From JAIVJZ01 sp036386515 (lineage in GTDB: Bacteria > Acidobacteriota > Blastocatellia > Pyrinomonadales > Pyrinomonadaceae), in contig DASVVO010000081.1 in assembly GCA_036386515.1 (NCBI GenBank), forward strand, positions 62,001-126,000: DNA of 64,000 nt. The letters run 5' to 3'. The notes under the pieces were generated by a model. The model was not told the DNA's origin and made no database searches. It saw nothing but the letters and a program-made list of their open reading frames with translations. Positions 58,091 through 64,000 of this stretch are shown here, one piece after another (position 1 is the stretch's first letter; each line of letters opens with the position of its first letter). The position numbers were made by a program, and so were the translations under genes.

Positions 58091-59962
58091 TTATTCCGCA
58101 CTGCCCGAAGCATCTTTCTGCTCATCGAGGGCTACGGCGTCTTGGTCGTCGTTCGTCTCCACCCGGTAGACGGGCGCGGGCGCGGACGACACCTGCACTT
58201 CCGGCGCGGACACTTCGGTCGCCGAGACCGTCGGCGCAATCGGCGAATCATCCTCGACGGGCGGTTCGCCTTCGTCGGCCGCTTGCTCATCGGCGATGAG
58301 GGCGGCATCGGTCGAGGTCATATCGGGCGAGGGCGTGATGGTGTCGGCGCGCAAGTCGCGCCCGGCTTCCTGCAACACCAACTCGTCCACCGACATCTCT
58401 TCGACTTCCGTCGAAGCGACCGGGTCGGCCGACTCGACGGCCAGAACGTCCGGTTCGGCGCGAAACGGCGCGCCCTCGCGCACGGCCTCGTCGTAGCCTT
58501 CCGCGATCATCGCGTCCGAAGGTTCGACTTCGCCGGGATCGACGTTCGGGTCGAGTTCGATGGAAGCCGCGTGTTGCTCGATCGCGTCGTCCGCGCCCGC
58601 GCCGTCTATCGCGTCGGCGAGTTCGCCGGCGGCGGCTTCGGCTTCCAACGCGTCCGCGCCGTCTTCGCCCGCCTCGTCGCCCTGCTTGCTGCGTTCGCGC
58701 GCGGCGACGACGCGTTGCGCCGAATCGAGAATCGCCTGCGCTTCGTCGAGCGAGATGTCGAGATACTCGGTCAGGTCGTCGAGCGAGGTGGCGGCCAGCG
58801 TGTCGATGTCTTCGATGCCGCGTTCGCCGAGCGCGGCGGTGGTGGCGGCGTTCACGCCTTCGAGCGCGGTCAAGGGAACTGCGCCGCCCGAAGCGATGAG
58901 CGCGCCCATCTGCTCGGCAACTTCTTTCTTGAGTTCCTCTTCGCTGCGGATGTCGATGTTCCAGCCGACGAGCTTCGTCGCCAGCCTGACGTTCTGCCCG
59001 CGCTTGCCGATGGCGAGGCTCAATTGATCTTCGTTGACGATCACTTCCATCTGCCTGCGCTCGATGTCCGTGATGCGCACCTGATTGACCTTGGCGGGCG
59101 AGAGGGCGTTCGCCGCGAACACCGAAGGCTCGTCCGACCACTCGATGATGTCGATCTTCTCGCCACGCAATTCCCTGATGATCGCCTGCACGCGCGAACC
59201 CTTCATGCCGACGCACGCGCCCACCGGGTCAACGTCGCGCTCGTTGGAGGCGACGGCGATTTTCGCGCGTTCGCCCGGCTCGCGCACGGCCGACTTGATG
59301 ATCACCGTCTCGTCGTAAATCTCCGGCACTTCCATCTCGAACAGGCGGCGCAACAGTTCCGGCGAGGTGCGCGAGACTTCCACCTGCGGCCCCTTCGCTT
59401 CCTTCGCCACGTCGTTGATCACGACGCGGATGCGCTCGCCCTGCCCCCACTGTTCGCCGCGCGACTGTTCTTTGCGATAGAGAATCGCCTCGACCGTGCC
59501 GAGATCGACGATGATGTCGCCGCGCTCGAACCGTTTGACATAGCCGTTGACGAGGTCGCCGACCTTGTCGATGTATTGCTCGTAGACGTTGGCGCGCACG
59601 GCGTCGCGCACTTTTTGGAAGAGAATCTGCTTGGCCGTCTGCGCCGCGATGCGTCCCATCTCCTCCATCGGCAGGGGCAGTTGCAACTCGTCGCCCACGT
59701 CCACCTCGTCGCCCGCCAACTCGCGCGCTTCCTGAATGGACATCTCGCGGCCGGGATTCGCCACCTCTTCGACCACTACCTTGGAGGCGAATAACTCGAT
59801 GCCGGTCTCGTTCGACCACTCGACGGCGATCTCCTCGCCCGACTTGAATTGCTTACGCGCCGCCGCGCGCACCGCTTCCTTCATCGCCTCGACGACGAGT
59901 TCGCGGTCAATGCCGTGTTCTTTACACAGCGCGTCAATGCTCTGCCCGATGGATGCACTCAT
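58091..59962 (-). CDS. nusA: Transcription termination/antitermination factor NusA
   Basis: 623 aa. NusA binds RNA polymerase and RNA to tune pausing, termination and antitermination. The N-terminal domain is about 1-135, the S1 domain about 140-205 (D-L-V-N-G-Y-V-K-R-F-E-R-G-D-I-I-V-D-L-G), then KH domains about 235-380 (V-G-A-C-V-G-M-K-G-S-R-V-Q-A-I, L-S-L-A-I-G-K-R-G-Q-N-V-R-L-A). Residues about 385-450 form a helical repeat (L-E-G-V-N-A-A-T-T-A-A-L-G-E-R-G-I-E-D-I). The last 170 residues are acidic and low in complexity, longer than in E. coli NusA. Confidence 0.95.
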   Translation of the reverse strand: MSASIGQSIDALCKEHGIDRELVVEAMKEAVRAAARKQFKSGEEIAVEWSNETGIELFASKVVVEEVANPGREMSIQEARELAGDEVDVGDELQLPLPMEEMGRIAAQTAKQILFQKVRDAVRANVYEQYIDKVGDLVNGYVKRFERGDIIVDLGTVEAILYRKEQSRGEQWGQGERIRVVINDVAKEAKGPQVEVSRTSPELLRRLFEMEVPEIYDETVIIKSAVREPGERAKIAVASNERDVDPVGACVGMKGSRVQAIIRELRGEKIDIIEWSDEPSVFAANALSPAKVNQVRITDIERRQMEVIVNEDQLSLAIGKRGQNVRLATKLVGWNIDIRSEEELKKEVAEQMGALIASGGAVPLTALEGVNAATTAALGERGIEDIDTLAATSLDDLTEYLDISLDEAQAILDSAQRVVAARERSKQGDEAGEDGADALEAEAAAGELADAIDGAGADDAIEQHAASIELDPNVDPGEVEPSDAMIAEGYDEAVREGAPFRAEPDVLAVESADPVASTEVEEMSVDELVLQEAGRDLRADTITPSPDMTSTDAALIADEQAADEGEPPVEDDSPIAPTVSATEVSAPEVQVSSAPAPVYRVETNDDQDAVALDEQKDASGSAE

Positions 59963-59967
59963 AATTT

Positions 59968-60056
59968 TTTTAGAGGTTAGAGATCAGAGGTCAGAGGTCA
60001 GTAAAAATCAGTTCTTGTTTTTAAACTGACCTCTGACCTCTAGCCTCTGACCTCTG
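59968..60056. repeat. Palindromic word-repeat element, GAGGTCA type
   Basis: The left arm has TTAGAGGTTAGAGATCAGAG and GTCAGAGGTCAG (59969-60001). The right arm has CTGACCTCTGACCTCTAGCC and TCTGACCTCTG (60026-60056). The spacer is about 25 nt. It separates rimP from nusA. Confidence 0.88.
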
Positions 60057-60072
60057 CTTTTATTCAGTTGTA

Positions 60073-60597
60073 CTAACTCTGGCCGCCCTGCTTGGCGGCC
60101 TTTTCGCGTTCGGCCGCGATCCGAAATTCTTCTTCCACGTCGATTTCGAGGTTGGCTTTGACCACGCTCGCCACGGGCACTTTGACGCGCCCGCTCGTGT
60201 TGTCTTCAAACACCACCTTGTCGCCTTCGACGCCGACGATGCGGCCTTTAAAGTTGCGCTGGCCGTTGACGGCCTCGCGCGATTTAATCTTGGCGAGACG
60301 CCCGGCGAAGCGTTCGTAGTCCGCCAGTTTGTAGAGGCCGCGTTCGAGGCCGGGCGAGGACACTTCAAGCGTATAGGCCGAATTGACCCAGTCTTCCACC
60401 TCCAACACCGTCCCGACGTGGTGGCTGACGGTGGCGCAATCCTGGTGCGTCACGCCTTCCGGCTTGTCGATGAAGATGCGCACAGCCGCGTTTCGCCCGA
60501 GCACGCCGACTTCCGTGTGAACGTGTTCGAGTCCGTGTTCGACCGTCACGCGCTCGACGATCTCGCGAATCCGCCCTTCGATTTCCGCCGCTTCCAT
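60073..60597 (-). CDS. rimP: Ribosome maturation factor RimP
   Basis: 174 aa. RimP is needed for 30S assembly. N-terminal domain: I-V-E-R-V-T-V-E-H-G-L-E-H-V, V-R-I-F-I-D-K-P-E-G-V-T-H-Q-D-C-A-T-V-S-H, then Y-T-L-E-V-S-S-P-G-L-E-R. The C-terminal SH3-like domain has G-R-I-V-G-V-E-G-D-K-V-V-F. First gene of rimP-nusA-infB-rbfA-nrnA, an order conserved in most bacteria. Confidence 0.95.
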   Translation of the reverse strand: MEAAEIEGRIREIVERVTVEHGLEHVHTEVGVLGRNAAVRIFIDKPEGVTHQDCATVSHHVGTVLEVEDWVNSAYTLEVSSPGLERGLYKLADYERFAGRLAKIKSREAVNGQRNFKGRIVGVEGDKVVFEDNTSGRVKVPVASVVKANLEIDVEEEFRIAAEREKAAKQGGQS

Positions 60598-60627
60598 CGC
60601 CCGTTTCCCCCGTCCCCTTGATACTCA

Positions 60628-60661
60628 AAAAAGCCTGCGCCCAAAATAAAAAGTGGGCGCG
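60628..60661 (-). terminator. Intrinsic terminator or attenuator upstream of rimP
   Basis: On the minus strand, GCGCCCA (60661-60655) pairs with TGGGCGC (60644-60638), followed by AGGC and six T residues (60633-60628). It stands 31-64 nt before the rimP start, so it ends the yqeY transcript or attenuates readthrough into the rimP-nusA-infB operon. Confidence 0.7.
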
Positions 60662-60752
60662 AACCCACTGGACAACGCCACCGCGCTCCGAGCAAGAGAC
60701 GGATTATAAGGGGAAACTCGAAAAAGGGCAAAAGCAGAGCGCGACAAAAACC

Positions 60753-60868
60753 GGGTAAAGGGGAAGGGGTAAAGGGAAAAGCGGGTAAGTTCCTTCAAAC
60801 TTCGTCGTTTCGCGCTCCGAGCGGGTTTTAACCTTTCCCCCTTCCCCCTTACCCTTTACCCTCTTACA
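60753..60868. repeat. Palindromic word-repeat element, GGGGTAA type
   Basis: The left arm has CGGGTAAAGGGGAAGGGGTA and AAGGG (60753-60777). The right arm has TTAACCTTTCCCCCTTCCCC and CTTACCCTTTACCC (60829-60862). The spacer is about 50 nt. It lies just downstream of yqeY. Confidence 0.86.
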
Positions 60869-60870
60869 CC

Positions 60871-61317
60871 TTACCCCAATTTCGCTTTGACGATCTCGCT
60901 CACCACGCGCCCGTCGGCCGCGCGCCCGGCGAGACGCGCCTGCGTCGCCTTCATCACCGCGCCCATCTCTTTCATCGAGGCCGCGCCCGTCTCCGCGATC
61001 GCGGCGGCCACGGCCTGCTCGATCTCCTCGCGCGTCGCGCCCTGCGGCAGATAAGCCTCGATCACGGCGATCTCGGCGCGCTCCTTGGCCGCCAACTCCG
61101 CGCGCCCGCCGCGTTCGTACTGCTCGACCGAATCCCGCCGCTGCTTGAGAAGCGACTGCAACATCTTCGCCAACTCCTCGTCGGTCAATTCGCCGCCCTT
61201 ATCGATCTGGCGATTCATCATCGCGGCCTTCACCATGCGCAGCGTCGAGAGGCGGGGCGCATCCTTCGCGCGCATCGCCTCGGTCATGTCGTCAATGATT
61301 CGTTGTTTCAGGCTCAT
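60871..61317 (-). CDS. GatB/YqeY domain protein
   Basis: 148 aa, the stand-alone YqeY form of the GatB tRNA-binding tail. Seen are M-S-L-K-Q-R-I-I-D-D-M-T-E-A-M-R-A-K-D, L-S-T-L-R-M-V-K-A-A, L-L-K-Q-R-R-D-S-V-E-Q-Y, E-A-Y-L-P-Q and M-K-E-M-G-A-V-M-K-A-T-Q. All-helical; thought to bind tRNA or assist amidotransferase-like reactions, but its role is not settled. Confidence 0.92.
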   Translation of the reverse strand: MSLKQRIIDDMTEAMRAKDAPRLSTLRMVKAAMMNRQIDKGGELTDEELAKMLQSLLKQRRDSVEQYERGGRAELAAKERAEIAVIEAYLPQGATREEIEQAVAAAIAETGAASMKEMGAVMKATQARLAGRAADGRVVSEIVKAKLG

Positions 61318-61339
61318 CGTTTCCGCTTTCGGCCGCCGG

Positions 61340-61465
61340 CCGTCAGCTTTCAGCCGGAGGAAAGCCGCGCCGCAGCGAGTTTATAATTTAGACGCACACC
61401 AAGCTCATCACCCACAGCTCGTCAATTCAACCTTCCGGCCGCAATTCTAAGCCTCCGGCTGACGG
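61340..61465. repeat. Inverted word pair, AGCTTTCAGCC type
   Basis: CCGTCAG then CTTT then CAGCCGGAGG (61340-61360) faces CCTCCGGCTGACGG (61452-61465), which is its reverse complement apart from the inserted bases. Same word type as 10359-10459. It fills the uvrA-yqeY gap. Confidence 0.5.
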
Positions 61466-61483
61466 ACGATGGCGGCCGAACGA

Positions 61484-64000
<2,517 letters not shown>

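Noticed and set aside
58046..59794. A 582-codon plus-strand frame opposite nusA
   Set aside because: Antisense shadow of NusA with biased composition.

Overview
The window is about 64 kb of GC-rich, densely coded bacterial chromosome. The gene set fits a Gram-negative-type member of the Acidobacteriota, probably Blastocatellia/Pyrinomonadales-like: an Hfq with an acidobacterial-type N-terminus (N-R-K-L-I-R-P), a type IV pilus ATPase, a secreted TonB_C protein, M16 and S41 peptidases, VIT/vWA and YCF48-like secreted proteins. The taxonomic placement is inference from gene content. No rRNA, tRNA, CRISPR array, IS element or integrase was seen.

Layout. 1-4.8 kb: end of the division cluster (murB fragment, ftsQ, ftsA, ftsZ). 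5.1-10.3 kb: hfq, pdxA, a lone receiver, a secreted protein with a GspG-like C-terminus, and a long acidic receiver protein. 10.5-16.8 kb: valS and nadC (4-nt overlap), a secreted coiled-coil protein, and two XdhC/CoxI-family genes around a DUF962/Mpo1-like gene. 16.9-26.5 kb: envelope and transport genes (TMEM175-like channel, NTF2-like lipoprotein, MFS exporter, VIT/vWA protein, YCF48-like protein, DinB-fold protein, DUF885 peptidase-like protein). 26.8-31.2 kb: a minus-strand operon with an active and an inactive M16 peptidase subunit and a TonB_C protein. 31.6-36 kb: S41 protease, then small membrane and enzyme genes. 36.4-42.5 kb: an accessory island. 42.6-50 kb: GAF-SpoIIE phosphatase, PilT, a HExxH lipoprotein, a CrtI-like oxidoreductase and a CPBP protease. 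50-64 kb: a minus-strand housekeeping block: NUDIX, folC, accD, nrnA, rbfA, infB, nusA, rimP, yqeY and uvrA (uvrA runs off the right edge).

Two features stand out. First, the 36.4-42.5 kb island pairs a Rad52-family annealing protein carrying an N-terminal SWIM zinc finger with a divergent XRE repressor. A perfect palindrome abuts the -10 box of the rad52 promoter. An ImmA/IrrE-like protein (with E-E-x-x-H instead of H-E-x-x-H) and a primase-like protein lie downstream. This looks like a damage-inducible repressor/protease circuit analogous to DdrO-IrrE or phage ImmR-ImmA. Two HicB-like genes and a Uma2 nuclease, AT-richer than their surroundings, sit inside it.

Second, about 19 intergenic elements share one architecture. 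A run of short repeated words (about 7-11 nt) is followed by a 20-70 nt spacer and then the same words in inverted orientation. At least six word families are present, including GATGAGG, GGGGTAA, GACAACT, GTGACAG and GAGGTCA types. The arms often supply the last codons of the neighbouring gene. They resemble the short tandemly repeated repetitive sequences of cyanobacteria but are arranged as long palindromes. A third item is a structured plus-strand region ending in a perfect intrinsic terminator at 26.6 kb that serves no visible plus-strand gene.
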